Shown here one piece after another: positions 35,492-46,815 of a DNA stretch of 64,000 nucleotides. A model generated the notes under the pieces. It was given only the letters and a program-made list of their open reading frames with translations, had not been told where the DNA came from and did no database searches. The position numbers and the translations under genes are program-made. The stretch spans positions 2,912,728-2,976,727 of the forward strand of contig JAJEKV010000022.1 in the NCBI GenBank assembly GCA_021234155.1. Direction: 5' to 3'. This stretch comes from Isoetes taiwanensis (taxonomy: Eukaryota > Streptophyta > Lycopodiopsida > Isoetales > Isoetaceae). The first letter of the stretch is position 1; every line of letters begins with the position of its first letter.

Positions 35492-37555
35492 TGTGACGTT
35501 CCCTGGAAATATATGCCATAAATACGTATATTTCTAGGCCTCATCATCGTACAAACCTATCATTATAGCCTTGTACACTATAGTAAGTGGAAAAGGGAGC
35601 ATAGCTAAGTTATTTACATAACTTAGCCAACCTTAGGCTTAAGTTCATTTCCACATGGCCTCAACCTATTGGGCACTCGCCACATGGAAGCATCCCATTG
35701 GAGCCACATGGCAGTGACATGTAACCCTAACCTATAAGTATTCTAACCCTAACCCTAGGCCACCTTTTGGCTCCACATACCTTGTGCCCTGTTCTTCGCC
35801 CAGAACACCGTTGCGGCATTGTTCAGTTCGATAGCCCCAAGACAATATGCTCATTGGAAGGAGGAAGAATCACTCGACTCATCATCAAGTCATGGAGACC
35901 CCAGGAGTTGGAGGAAGTTCGTCCGGAGCAGGTATTTGTGACGTCCCCTACTCATATACGGTGCACTCACCGTATACAAACAGGAGTTCATCCCCCATAC
36001 CAGCTCCATGCTAATATAGGGCCCTCCACGTATCACTGCAACCTTGAAGAGTTCCAGTGGGAAGAATGAAGGGGTCCTTTACCCTGTCTCCCTCAGGGCC
36101 TACCTAGCTGCGGAAGCGTAAACATACATGTCAGTAGTACATACATCAACATCATATGACCATCACGAAGGATGGTCCTCCACATATCTGCATAGACAAA
36201 GATCAGCACATCACATAGGGAATCCTACCCAAGGCTCAGACTCAAAGGGATGACTGACGGCTTGGGTCTCCAGAGTTCATTGCAGACAGAATTCATGGCA
36301 ATGGATTTGGCTGGCATAAGAACATGGCCTTGGGTTGTCCACTCCATCCGCCCCTCCTGTGCACACTTTGCAGAGTAGGCTGAAAAGTGTTGGGACTCGG
36401 GATCAGCCCACGGGATACATAGCCAAAGGGGCTATTCCTGGGTTTCATCTCCCCAGTTCCGATGGGGCAGGTAGGGATCACTCCCTCCAGAGATCTACAT
36501 GCTGACTCAAGGTGACTAGAGGGCCACTGCCCGTATTCGACTTGAACTCAATGGAAGGTCATATTCACCACCTCACGAGTGTCGAGCCCATGCCTTGCCC
36601 ACACGCAGTGGCAAGCCATTAGACCTAGTCACAATGATCCCCGGCAGTCTTTACACACCAGAGGGATCGTTCAAGAGTCAGGACATGAACCTCCTTCTCA
36701 GCCAGTCTGGCCCCTTCACCCACATCCCGGTGTGGCTCTTGTGCACAGGCCGAATCTATGGTGTGCTAGAGAGGCTAATCTAGGAGCATCTACTACCAAG
36801 CTTGAAGTCTCTACCCCCCTTCCCAATACAAGGAGTTCACAGAGATACATCATCCATATACATCACAGAAGAACTAAAGAACATAGATCTAATCTATATC
36901 ATAGAGTTAGGTTCTTTAGTTAGAGTCTGGTATCTACTCATCTAGAGATCTAGATAGCTGCTAAAGGTGATTTAATAGGCTAAACCCTTGATACAATGAC
37001 CGGAAAAGCGGTTTAGACCATTAAATCGACTACATACCCGATCCATGAGTTGCTCCTCGACGAAGTTCGACCATCCCTCTTGAACCGCTTTCGAATCAAG
37101 GGAAACTAATGGTGCCATTCTCTCGGGCCAAGTCGGGAGGCGGTTTTGACTCCTAGAGCAGCCAAAACAGAGCTCTAAAACCCTAGGAACGAAAATGGGC
37201 AAGTTAGGGTTCTTCTACTTAAATAGGCAAGGGTTGGGACTTAGGGTTTCCAATTATCCCTTTAGGCATGTGGGATAATTGGAAATGGGCCCACTTGCCT
37301 TTAATGGCTAGGTGGCCAAATGTGCCTACATGGAAATGTGTGCACCTAAATGTGCCCACATGGAAATGTGTGCACCTTAATAAATGTGCATGTGCACATT
37401 AATAAGAAATGCACATACCTAGCAAGTTGCCCCCTAGGGCTACTCACCTGGCTACACGTCGGCGTACACGTCAGTTGGAGTGGCGTGTTCGCGTGGCGCA
37501 GACAAAGACAAAGATATCGTCACGGGACCGTATATATTGTCTTGGGAACGTCACA
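35492..37555 (-). mobile_element. Gypsy-type solo LTR (block B)
   Basis: Full LTR from TGTGACGTTCC to GGAACGTCACA with perfect 11-bp inverted ends, but no polypurine tract or interior follows. The bases before (GTTGG) and after (AAGAT) do not form a target duplication. It is therefore either a recombination product or a copy whose right flank has been replaced. Confidence 0.7.
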
Positions 37556-37635
37556 AAGATTAAATAGTAGCTTCATAGGTAGATCATCTAGGAATTCCAG
37601 ATGAGCTAGTATCTTATCTTGTTAGTATTTGGAGC

Positions 37636-38066
37636 TAGTATTTGGGGCAATGGTTAAAAAATGTAATTTGGGGCAATGTTAAAATATTATAATGAAGGGC
37701 GAGGATGAAGAGGTGATTTTAATGGTTTAGATGAAGGGGTGAAATTGGACAGTCTAGATTTTTTTGTGAAAAGTATAAGTATTTTGAGGAGCAAAAACTC
37801 CTCCTCTTCCTTCGATGCATTTTTAGGAGCATGGTGGCAATGCTTCCTTCCTTCCTTCCTTCCTTCTAAGAGGAGGGTGGTAGCCTCCTCTTCATTAGAT
37901 TGAAGGCCCTTGCAAAGGGATTTCTGTCGTATTTTGATCATGTTTTATTGAAGAAAATATTTATCTCTCTGCAAATTTTGATGTCTCATTCAGTTGATAT
38001 TCAATTGATTTTTTCTTGAGATGAGATTTTGTGGGTGTTGGCCTGGATGGGGAACTAGGTTCAACA
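37636..38066 (+). mobile_element. Left LTR (5'-truncated) of a short LTR element
   Basis: Matches 42679-43125 with ordinary divergence and small indels. It ends GGTTCAACA, the inverted complement of the TGTTGAACC that opens the right LTR. The first ~47 bp are missing. It contains an extra TTCC microsatellite (about 37848-37867). A TGG at 38070, three bases past the LTR end, is the expected position of a primer-binding site, although I cannot match it to a specific tRNA. Confidence 0.7.
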
Positions 38067-38558
38067 TTATGGCACTCCGGGTGGGACTCCAAGCTTCTCC
38101 AAAGGTTTTTATACGCTAGAAGGATTTCTGCTCTCACAATATTAAATTTAATGTTGTTCTCAGAATACTATCCAGTGTTGCAGATTGCTCGATATATTTC
38201 TAAGGCCTTGGCTTTTCAAAGCACTGTGGCCTTGGCTTTTTAGAATACTAAAATTTTAGAACAGAGTAACCGAGATATTTTTGGGCAGAAAATATATGCA
38301 GCAGCTCTTATGTGGCAATTCCGACTTGCAGCCTCATCTATGCAGTGATCTAGTATCTGCAACTATGCTTGAAGTGTTAAACTAAACAGAAGCAGAAGCT
38401 TACCATGACTTGGAGCTTTATCAGCACAATTTAAAATCCTTGTTATGCTTCTGATGACTCTGCACTTAAAACAGTCAAAATGCTTCTTGCTTGTCTTGTT
38501 TCATTGCCTTGCACTATAAGGCCATATATTTTGCATCAATGCTTTCTTATCTCTACTA

Positions 38559-38999
38559 CAACCATCATTTGTTTGTCAAAAACCTTCAAAACCGCCACAA
38601 CCAAAGTCTGTCATTCTGAGTTGCATATACCCAAATATCTTCTCTGCTTACCCCGATGCAGTTCTAGAAGCAGTGTTGCAAGCATAGCTAGATTTTTCTT
38701 CTAATTTCGGGCTGCAATCTTATCTCCGTGAGAACTGTTCTTACCAGATTCTATCTTTGGCTTTGCAAAATCTAATTTCTGTGGCACAAACAACCATCAT
38801 TTGTTTGTCAAAAACCTTCAAAACCGCCACAGCCAAAGTCTGTCATTCTGAGTTGCATATACCCAAATATCTCCTCTGCTTACCCCGATGCAGTTCTAGA
38901 AGCAGTGTTGCAAGCATAGCTAGATTTTTCTTCTAATTTCGGGCTGCAATCTTATCTCCGTGAGAACTGTTCTTACCAGCTTCTATCTTTGGCTTTGCC
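38559..38999. repeat. 232-bp tandem duplication
   Basis: The unit starting CAACCATCATTTGTTTGTC at 38559 repeats at 38791, almost without change, up to GGCTTTGC near 38998. The high identity means a recent event inside the LTR element. Confidence 0.9.
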
Positions 39000-39139
39000 G
39001 CGTTTGTTGCAGTGCCTATATAACCTAACCCTAAAAGATCATCTCTTCCGATTCTGTCCAGACCTTCAACCGTCTTCTCGTTTTCTTGCCGCTCAATCTG
39101 TTCTGGTCCTGATGAAACCCCAAGGCATACCCTAACCCT

Positions 39140-42100
39140 ATTGACCATTATTGCCTGGTTTTGAACTATACCATTACCCCTGTTATTTCCCTCACGCAGA
39201 CAGCACCTTCTATCGCAGCCACCCCGATGCGGATAGGATGGACCCTTATGTCGATCTATATGATGACATCTGGCCCGGCACCGGCGGATTGGGTAGAATT
39301 CGTCCTTCTTGGAGATTTCAATGCGGACGGGGAGTAGAGCAGCCCATGCGACTTGACCCCCTTTGGCGGCGATGTCCTGCGGCTCGCCCCTTGAAGCGGC
39401 TTGGCCCACGAGGGTGGGATGACAACCGGGTCACTTTCGCTTTGGCGGGCGGTTGCTCTGCTATGTGGCATTTTTGACTTGATAATTTGCAATGGCCTTT
39501 CCGCGGTGGCCCGATTCTCGCAAGTGCACATGCGCGAACAAGACAATCGGGAGGGAGGGTCTAGTGTGGTGGACTATGTGCTCGTAGTTGCGCCAAAGAT
39601 ATGCATCTCATCGATCGTTTAGGGTGGGCCTGAGAGCGGTCGGGATGAGGAGGTCGACTCGGATCACCTCCCACTTTATTTGGACCTGGTTTGGCAAGCC
39701 CGGAGACCCCCACTATACCCGACCCCTCGCCGTCCTCGGTTGAGACTAGATTATGGCGGCGAGAGGACTTCTGGCCGAGATGCTCATGGGCGCCCTCGTA
39801 ATTCTGCGAGACCTCCACACTAGAGCGTGAGCGGACCGGTGACTTAGCTATTCACGGGATCACGGATGGGCCAGTGCTTGGCGGGGGCCCCCGTAACATT
39901 CCCTTTCGGGTCAGCAACATTCAGCGTAACCCGATGGTTTGATGCGGGTGTAAAAAGCATAGCGGCAGCTCCGTCACATCCACGGATCCGGTACCCGCTT
40001 GCGAGGCCACCACCGATGCCGCGCCCATCTGAAGGACACAAAGGCGCGGTACCTTGCCAGGCATCAGGGGGAGATGTTCGGCCTGCTGGACACTCATCCT
40101 CGAACCTTTTGGCGCAGAGTGCTTCGAAGGCCAGCCCAGCCTACAGGGGACATCACACCCGGGCAGTGGGAACAGTACTTGCAGCAGCTCTATGACCCGC
40201 CCGGGGGGCAGCGTGCGCCCATACCCCCACGGGATGGCCCCATTGGTTTCGTGGGCGAGGATGTTGAGGAGGGCACGCAACGGCCCGGCTAATGGGAAGG
40301 CAGCTGACCTCGATGGTATGCAGGCCGAGTTACTCAAATGGGCAGGGCAGCCGCTTGTGCCGGTCCTCACTACCCTGTTCAACAGAGCATTGCAGGAAGG
40401 TCTCCCCCGACAATGGACCACAAGCAGGGTTGTTCCCATTCACAAGGCGGGCGACCCACACTGTCCGGCCAATTACCGGACGATCATGGTCAGTTCAGTA
40501 TTTGCCAACTGTTGTTATCGGCATTCTCGGCGGCAGATTGACCCCGGCGGGCGGAGGCGGCCAGATGTCGCGAGCCCTCACACAGGCAGGCTTTAGACCC
40601 CGCCACTCAACGATTGACCATATCTTTACACTGCGGGCACTGATTGAAGACAGCCGGAATCATCGGCGGGGACTTGTATTCTTTGCTTTGTGGACAGCGA
40701 AGGCTTTTGATCTGGTTCCGGGGAAAAGTTGTGGGCTAGGCTGCGTCAAACTGGGGCTCCAGCTGCACTGTGCGAGAATGCCATATCTGAGTTGTATGAG
40801 AGTTGTTTTGGCGGGGATCACCCGGCCGGGCGAGCATTCATCGGTAGTATTGGGGTCGGCGGGGTTGCCCCCTCTCGCCAACACTTTTTGGCCTCTACAT
40901 TGTCGGTTAGAGCCACGGCTTCGCGAGCATGGGGGGATGGCATACGACTTACGCACCGGGTCATCCGCCGGCTCATCTATCTGCGGGCGATGTTGGCTGT
41001 TGGCCCCGAAGCTATGCGGTCTCACTGGGGCGCCCTAGACACATTTTGTCGGGCTCTGGACATCTGGCGTCAATCGGCCAAGACCGGTGGTTTCTCATAT
41101 CCTCTTCCGTCACCCCATGCCTCTGCACTCACATATCGGGGGCGGCTGTGGGCGTCGCCCACCTACAAGTACCTAGGGGTGGAGTTCCCCTCCCTCGCTC
41201 TGGCTGGGGGCGTCTATCGCTTCGGGGTGGCAATGGTGGAAAGCGCTTTATGCCATGCGGAACAATAGTCACCGGTGAGCTCTATGATTGGGGCCATCGG
41301 TCACATCTGTTAGAGACCTTGGTCAAGCTTGTCCATGCAATGCTGGGGTCGAGGGTTTGGGGCGGTCGTTTCTTTGGCGACTGGAATGACTTGGAAGCGA
41401 GTCGCGAAGGCATTTTTAGCCGCGGGCACTTGGGGTGAAACCCAGTCCCCTATCGGTCTGCTGCGGGAAGCTGGATTCTTGCGGCCGGTGGCAGCCCTTG
41501 ATAGACACATCGTCTATTTTTTGAAAAGTGGTTACTATGGGTGATGCTTCGGCTCCCTTTTTGGCCTACTTGTGGCCATGGGTCCTTGGCGGCTTAGGGG
41601 CTGTTGGAGGGTAAGAGAGATCGGTGGTTAAGCCAAATGGAATGTCGCGGGAACGCAGATCGCGTCGCAGTGGGCACGGCGGCCCGTCGTGGCGGCCTGC
41701 GGGGGTACCTAGGCGCTTGTTTCCTTGGCAAGCTCACGGGGACGCGCTCTAGAAACGCGTCAAAATGGCCCATTACAAAGGAGCACATCAACCCGTGTTA
41801 GCCGGGGCCCGCACTCTACTGCGTTCCCACTGCCCAAAAGCCTTGAGACTCATTGCCTCCATTCGAGACGGGTGCCCACCATCTTCGCATCGAGGAGGCG
41901 GTGGATTGGGGAGCCCCGGGGGGCAGACTCTGTCGGTCTTTGTCAAGCGGGTGCCATTGAGGATGAGTCTCACACTTTCGAGTTGCCCAGCGTTGGTCGG
42001 TCAGGGCGGATCGGCTCCTTTAATGCGGCGGACTTGCCCTTGCATTTTGCCGATGAACACACCGTCGAAGACGTGCCACGGGGTGCGTACATTCGAGGAG

Positions 42101-42385
42101 AATCTTGGACCTGCGAGGTCACCTGCCCCCCCCTTTGCTGCCCGTGATTAGGCACTACTGGGTGTGGTGCATGATTTGTATATATTTGGGTGTTTCTGCA
42201 TTTTATATGTTAGGACGGTTTGTCGGCGGGCTGATTCTTTGCCGCGGTTTTCCCTCGAAAACCCTTGGTGAGGTTTTTTAATCGAGGCGTAATTCACTTG
42301 CTGCGTTTTTGTATTGGGTCCCATAGACCGATTGGTCTCCGTGGACGATAAAAGAACCTTCCTTCCTTCCTTCCTTCCTTCCTTG
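39140..42385 (+). mobile_element. GC-rich non-LTR retrotransposon (endonuclease + RT), 5'-truncated and frameshifted
   Basis: Domains in order. Endonuclease tail: CYFPHADSTFYRSHPDADRM, DPYVDLYDDI and SVVDYVLV (39180-39600). Reverse transcriptase: DGMQAELLKWAG at ~40312, PIHKAGDPHCPANYRTI (40436-40487), QAGFRPRHSTIDHIFTLRAL (40587-40645), KAFDLVP (40702-40722), a degenerate ADD-box region near 40940, and YKYLGVEF near 41168. C-terminal zinc motif: around 41945-41990 (CQAGAIEDESHT). The 3' UTR repeats the CTCGAAAACCCTTGGTGAGG and TTGGTCTCCGTGGAC motifs, and the tail is (CCTT)n at 42358-42383. GC content is far above that of its neighbours. The frame changes at least ten times. Where the end-of-window copy overlaps (63896-64000) it keeps one frame that this copy breaks, always at CAG-type sites. 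The clade is not settled; a microsatellite tail is typical of RTE-like elements. Confidence 0.8.
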
Positions 42386-42631
42386 TTGTTTGATATAGAT
42401 CTTCTCTATTGGAATGAAGCTAAGGTCTTTATAGCACGAAGGTGTTGGAGTTACACCTAAACCAAAACTCCGGTGCCTAGAAGGCTCCTTAAAAACTCAC
42501 ATTGTGTTGGAATACACGTTAAACCTTCCAGTGCGCTAGGAGGCACTTTAAAAACTCACATTATTTTTTTCTTTTTCTTTTGTGCCGGTTGAGGGCCGAG
42601 GGGACCGACCCACTCTTTTTTGGGGGCATAA

Positions 42632-43125
42632 TGTTGAACCACAAGTGGTCCAACATGTGTGTGTGGCGATTGAGAAGATAGTATTTGGGGCAATGGTTAA
42701 AAAATGTAATTTGGGGCAATGTTAAAATATTATAATGAGGTATTGTATGGTGGAGATGAAGAGGTGAAGAATTGAAGGGCGAGGATGAAGATGTGATTTT
42801 AATGGTTTAGATGAAGGGGTGAAATTGGACAGTCTAGATGTTTTTGTGAAAAGTATAAGTATAGATAGGAGCAAAAACTCCGCCTCTTCCTTCGATGCAT
42901 TTTTAGGAGCATGGTGGCAATGCTCTAAGAGGAGGGTGGCAGCCTCCTCTTCATTAGATTGAAGGCCCTTGCAAGGGGATTTCTGTTGTATTTTGATCAT
43001 GTTTTATTGAAGAAAATATTTATCTCTCTGCAAATTTTGATGTCTCATTCAGTTGATATTCAATTGATTTTTTCTTGAGATGAGATTTTGTGGGTGTTGG
43101 CCTGGATGGGGAACCAGGTTCAACA
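42632..43125 (+). mobile_element. Right LTR (494 bp) of the short LTR element
   Basis: Opens TGTTGAACC and closes GGTTCAACA, a 9-bp perfect inverted terminus. A purine run TGGGGGCATAA ends immediately before it. Flanked on the right by AGCCT; the matching left target site is lost with the truncated left LTR. Confidence 0.8.
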
Positions 43126-44491
43126 AGCCTTCCTAGAACCCTCAGTCTAGGTTTGGAACCCTAATCAATGAACCCTAACTGTAAGTTAGATGCATGTGAT
43201 TAGGATTAGACGATGTATCTTCATTATTGATCATATTATATTGATGTATGATATTGGTTGATCTATGTTTGCACCTCTTGTGTATAAGGGGGGTAGAAAA
43301 GTGGCTATTATCTAGATGATGATTCTAGTTTAGACCCTTAGTTCCTATTATTATGTGGCCTGTGCATAGGAACCCACCCAGCTCCGGGCCAAGGGATGAC
43401 ATAGCACTACACAACGAGGCTAGTGGCAAAGTGGATGGGGGTCTTTGCTGAGCATGGCTACTGGGGACCCATAGTGGCTAGGTCTATAGTCGGTCATTTC
43501 GTGTGGGTCGGGTATGGGTCCGACACTTCCTGGATCAATGGTGTCGCCCTGATCCTCAGGAATTGCAGGTGTTGGCCTGGCTCTTGTTTTGGAGAGTTCA
43601 GTCGGGGAAGAATCGTGTGTCGTCACGATTCTCCAGCCACCCATGGAACCACTAGACCTTGGAAAAGGGAGATGGAACTCTTCCTACCTCATCGGACCAG
43701 GGAGATGCAACCCGGAGTCCTCTTCCCGCACTGGGGATATCTTGGGTGCGGGATAGACGGAGGGCCCATGCAGCTAGAGGGCTGGGATGGGGGATTTCCT
43801 ACGAGATGTACGACCGGGCGTCGTATATTTAGTAGGGAGCATCATAGTTGGAACTAATTATCTATTGTGCCATGGTTATAAGTAGCATTAGTGATTGAAG
43901 CTTCCGTTTTGTAATAAAGATGCCAGTTGCAAAGAGCGTTTAACAAAATGTGCGAATATCAAACTAGAGCTTTTTGTAGATACCCTACATACATATATGC
44001 TTTATAAATGTAAGCACCTAAATCTTTCATGATTTCACTTTGATTGTCAAAAAATGAAAATCTACCAACATAGTATTGCCAAACTTCAGTTACGATATAA
44101 TGTGTTGGGAATGATGTGTGGGTACCAATGAACTTGTTAATTAATTGCTTTTTTTTTCCACATACAAGTTCCATGTTAACACATCGTACAGAAAAAGATT
44201 TACGTATGAAATATTTTTAGAAGATTATTCACTGACCGAATCATTCCTTCAAGTATCCTGAAAGCAAGTTCGATTTCAGAAATTACAAACTGTATGCAGT
44301 AATTGCGCACCTTCCAATGTAAGTAATTCCTCTCGCTTGTGACCATCTGCTAAGTTAAACATGGGTTCCACTTACAACGTTGCTGCATTTGCCTAATAAT
44401 CCCTGAAGCCTCCATATCAACCAGAAGGCATGCTTATCACTGCACGCCCCATGCTATATGACATTACTGACGACTAATTCAATTAGTTTTT
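43126..44491. other. No gene recognised
   Basis: A GC-richer part (43370-43850) has a 144-codon plus-strand open frame (43423-43857), rich in G, W and R, with no recognisable motif. It may be remnant retrotransposon interior. The remainder is AT-rich. Confidence 0.35.
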
Positions 44492-44506
44492 GAAGTATAT
44501 TTAATT
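44492..44506 (+). repeat. Target-site duplication, left copy
   Basis: GAAGTATATTTAATT is identical to 45332-45346 and flanks the LINE exactly. Confidence 0.9.
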
Positions 44507-45331
44507 TTTTTTTTTTTATGAACGTGGATCTTTATTACTCAAAAGAATACAAAAAGTACATGGGGGACTCAAAACCCAGTGGAGAAGATATCCACTAGAG
44601 CAACACTACCCACCACATACATAACATAGAAAAGCAGAGAACACAGATCACCCTGAGCACAACTGTTTGCTATGAGTAGGTGTGAATCTGAAGATATTGC
44701 TCCCAAATGACACTTTTGATGTCATCCTTTAAGGAAGAACACTTGTACGCCTTCACAATGCGACTACGGGCATCGCTAAGCACTTGCGTATCTGAAAAGA
44801 GCTGCCCCTTGAAGATGAGGAGATTTCGTCTCTTCCAGATGGACCAGATGATCCAAGCAGATGCTAAGTGGAAAGCCCTCTTTGCCAACTTGTCCCAAGA
44901 ACTAGGATAGACTGACAATAGGACCTGCTGACTATTCAAGTCACAATGGAAAAGACTCAGAAGCCATTGCCAAGCAAGTCGAACATGGTGACACAGGAAA
45001 AAGCAGTGCTCAATTGTCTCATCCCTCTGCATGCAAAGAAGGCAGATCACAGAGACTTCTTGACGAAATCGATGAACAATAGTGTTTACCCGCACGCATC
45101 TATGAGTGATCTGCCACCATAAAATGGATAGCTTAGGATGAAGCAATTTATCCCATACCCATCGCCAGACTACTTTACGATGGGGCTCGGGGATAACTAA
45201 AGGCCACTTTGGCGATGGAGGCAACACCTCAGGATGAAGCAGGACCACATACATCGAGTGCACCAAGTGCTCCTCCTTAACTCTGCCATGAACCACCCAG
45301 AGTTGGGGAGCCACGTCTTGTGGGTGTGGAG
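44507..45331 (-). mobile_element. 5'-truncated L1-type LINE with poly(A) and 15-bp target duplications
   Basis: Poly(T) at 44505-44517 is the poly(A) tail on the minus strand, preceded by an AATAAA signal (within GAGTAATAAAGATCC). The single open frame (44670-45314) is a zf-RVT domain: WWQITHRCVRVNTIVHRF, then CLLCMQRDETIEHCFFLCHH, then AWIIWSIWKRRNLLIFKGQ. This is the zinc-binding C-terminal region of plant L1 reverse-transcriptase polyproteins. The frame runs open to the truncation point and has no stops, so the insertion is young. It differs from the GC-rich LINE family in tail type and sequence. Confidence 0.9.
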
Positions 45332-45346
45332 GAAGTATATTTAATT
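45332..45346 (+). repeat. Target-site duplication, right copy
   Basis: Identical to 44492-44506. Confidence 0.9.
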
Positions 45347-45491
45347 GTCTTTAGTTAAAATTGTATTGAGATACTCTTCATACGATTGCTAATATTACGC
45401 ATTGAAAACCTTTGAAGGATATGAGATAGACAAGATACTGCACATGTTGTGGTAGAAATTAACATAGAATCAATGGTTGCATCAAATGCCA

Positions 45492-45519
45492 CGGTTCTAT
45501 TGCGACAGCAATAGAACCG
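45492..45519. other. Perfect palindrome near the left end of the T-rich insertion
   Basis: CGGTTCTATTGC, a GACA loop, then GCAATAGAACCG: a 12-bp perfect stem. An identical palindrome stands at 51627-51654 in the second copy of the terminal repeat. Confidence 0.9.
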
Positions 45520-46544
45520 ACATTCCTTGGATGGGGACGTCCCTTTGTCACTCCTATTTATTCAGCCTCTCTTCATTGTTCTATCATCGGCGTTCTCTTG
45601 AGCTAGATTTCTCCTTCTTCTCTATCCTATCAGTTTCCCTACCCTATTCCTATTCTATTTTGTTTCTTTCAGCTTCTTCCTATCGTGTCTACCTATTCTA
45701 TTCTGTTGAGCATCTAATCTATTGTTACAATCCTGGCGCCAGGCGGCCTAGGCGGATTAAGAAGTAGGCATTCACGCTTATTGAGTACCTGGGTAGTTCT
45801 CACCCTTTTTGGATTTGGCTTTGGGTCGGTGGTGCTGGCCGGCTATGGACTATAGTTTGCAGAAACTAGTCTGATTTTGTTTGCCAAGGTTCGATAGGCG
45901 ACTGTTCTTCAACATTATGGAGCGATTTTTTCTAGATAAGTTACTATTCTCTTCTATGTCTTTGTGGCACGGATTTTTCAAACGATTTGGGGCTTTAGTT
46001 TCGTAGCTTCATTTTTTCTTGGTTGTGGCCATTCCGTTGCTGCCTGAAACCCTTTTTTTGCCTATTTCTTTCCTGCCCGACCGCCTACCTACTGGGTTTG
46101 CGTGATTGAAACGATTGATAGCAAAACCCTTTGTTCTATATGCCCCGTTTCTTGCAAAGCAACCAAGTCCTTTGATTTTCGGTAGGTATTCTTTGGCTTG
46201 GGTTGATTCCACCCTTTGTTGTTTGTCTGTGGCTGTCTTCAGATCAGAGCCTATGCCACTATTCGTTTAAGAACGCATGCATCAGATGGTTTCAGAATAA
46301 CAGGGTTCCGGCCTCATAGTAGCTTCCTTCGGTTCGTTCGCTGGTAGCAGGTTCCCTTTCGCTCTAGCCGATTCGCGTGGCTCTGCGGATCCCCATCGCC
46401 TAATCCGGGACTGTAATAGGGGCTTACGCACTTCAGATTCGATTCTAAATAATTAGTTGTTTTTATTTTTACGTAATGTTTGTTTAGCGTTGGTAGAGTT
46501 GTATAGCTTTTGCTTTATGGTTTCAGGTTCGATGCCTTCTTCTT

Positions 46545-46815
46545 CATGTGCATTTTTGTGGTTGCATTGAATTAAATATATGGTTTTGCACGTTTTTACT
46601 CTCAAGGCTTAAATACTAGTTTGCTCTAATGGGCAAGCATGCCCCCTCATAATGACCCATGTCTTTTTGCGTTTATCATGTGCATTTTTCGTGGTTGCAT
46701 TGAATTAAACATATGGTTTTGCACGTTTTACTCTCTAAGGCTTAAATACTAGTCTGCTAAGTTGTTGGTAAATGGGCAAGCACGCCCCCTCATAATGACC
46801 CATGTCTTATATACG
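46545..46815. repeat. ~132-bp tandem pair within the T-rich insertion
   Basis: Units beginning CATGTGCATTTTT at 46545 and 46677 share GTGGTTGCATTGAATTAAA, GGCTTAAATACTAGT and GCCCCCTCATAATGACCCAT. The second has an extra ~10 bases near 46755. A weaker third echo (GCCCCTCGTAATGGCGCATG) appears near 46903. Confidence 0.85.

Larger units (their letters stand above)
23460..37555. repeat. Block B of the ~14.1 kb duplicated segment
   Basis: Second copy of 2107-16276. The left junction truncates the last ATG18 exon. The right junction coincides exactly with the LTR terminus (CACA at 37552-37555). Damage at CAG/CTG triplets is heavy at 30770-31050, 32030-32900, 33060-34600 and 36960-37150, where block A reads normally. 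At 23740-24100 and 36070-36540 block B is the cleaner copy. Confidence 0.95.
38067..42631 (+). mobile_element. Interior of the non-autonomous LTR element, split by a LINE
   Basis: About 1.1 kb of noncoding DNA on the left (38067 to ~39140) and ~250 bp on the right (42386-42631) remain once the inserted LINE is removed. There is no gag or pol. A purine-rich TGGGGGCATAA lies immediately before the right LTR. The element is of TRIM/LARD type and must rely on proteins from another element. Confidence 0.55.

Noticed and set aside
43423-43857. 144-codon frame after the short LTR element
   Set aside because: No recognisable motif, overlapping minus-strand frame, repeat-rich surroundings; insufficient to call.
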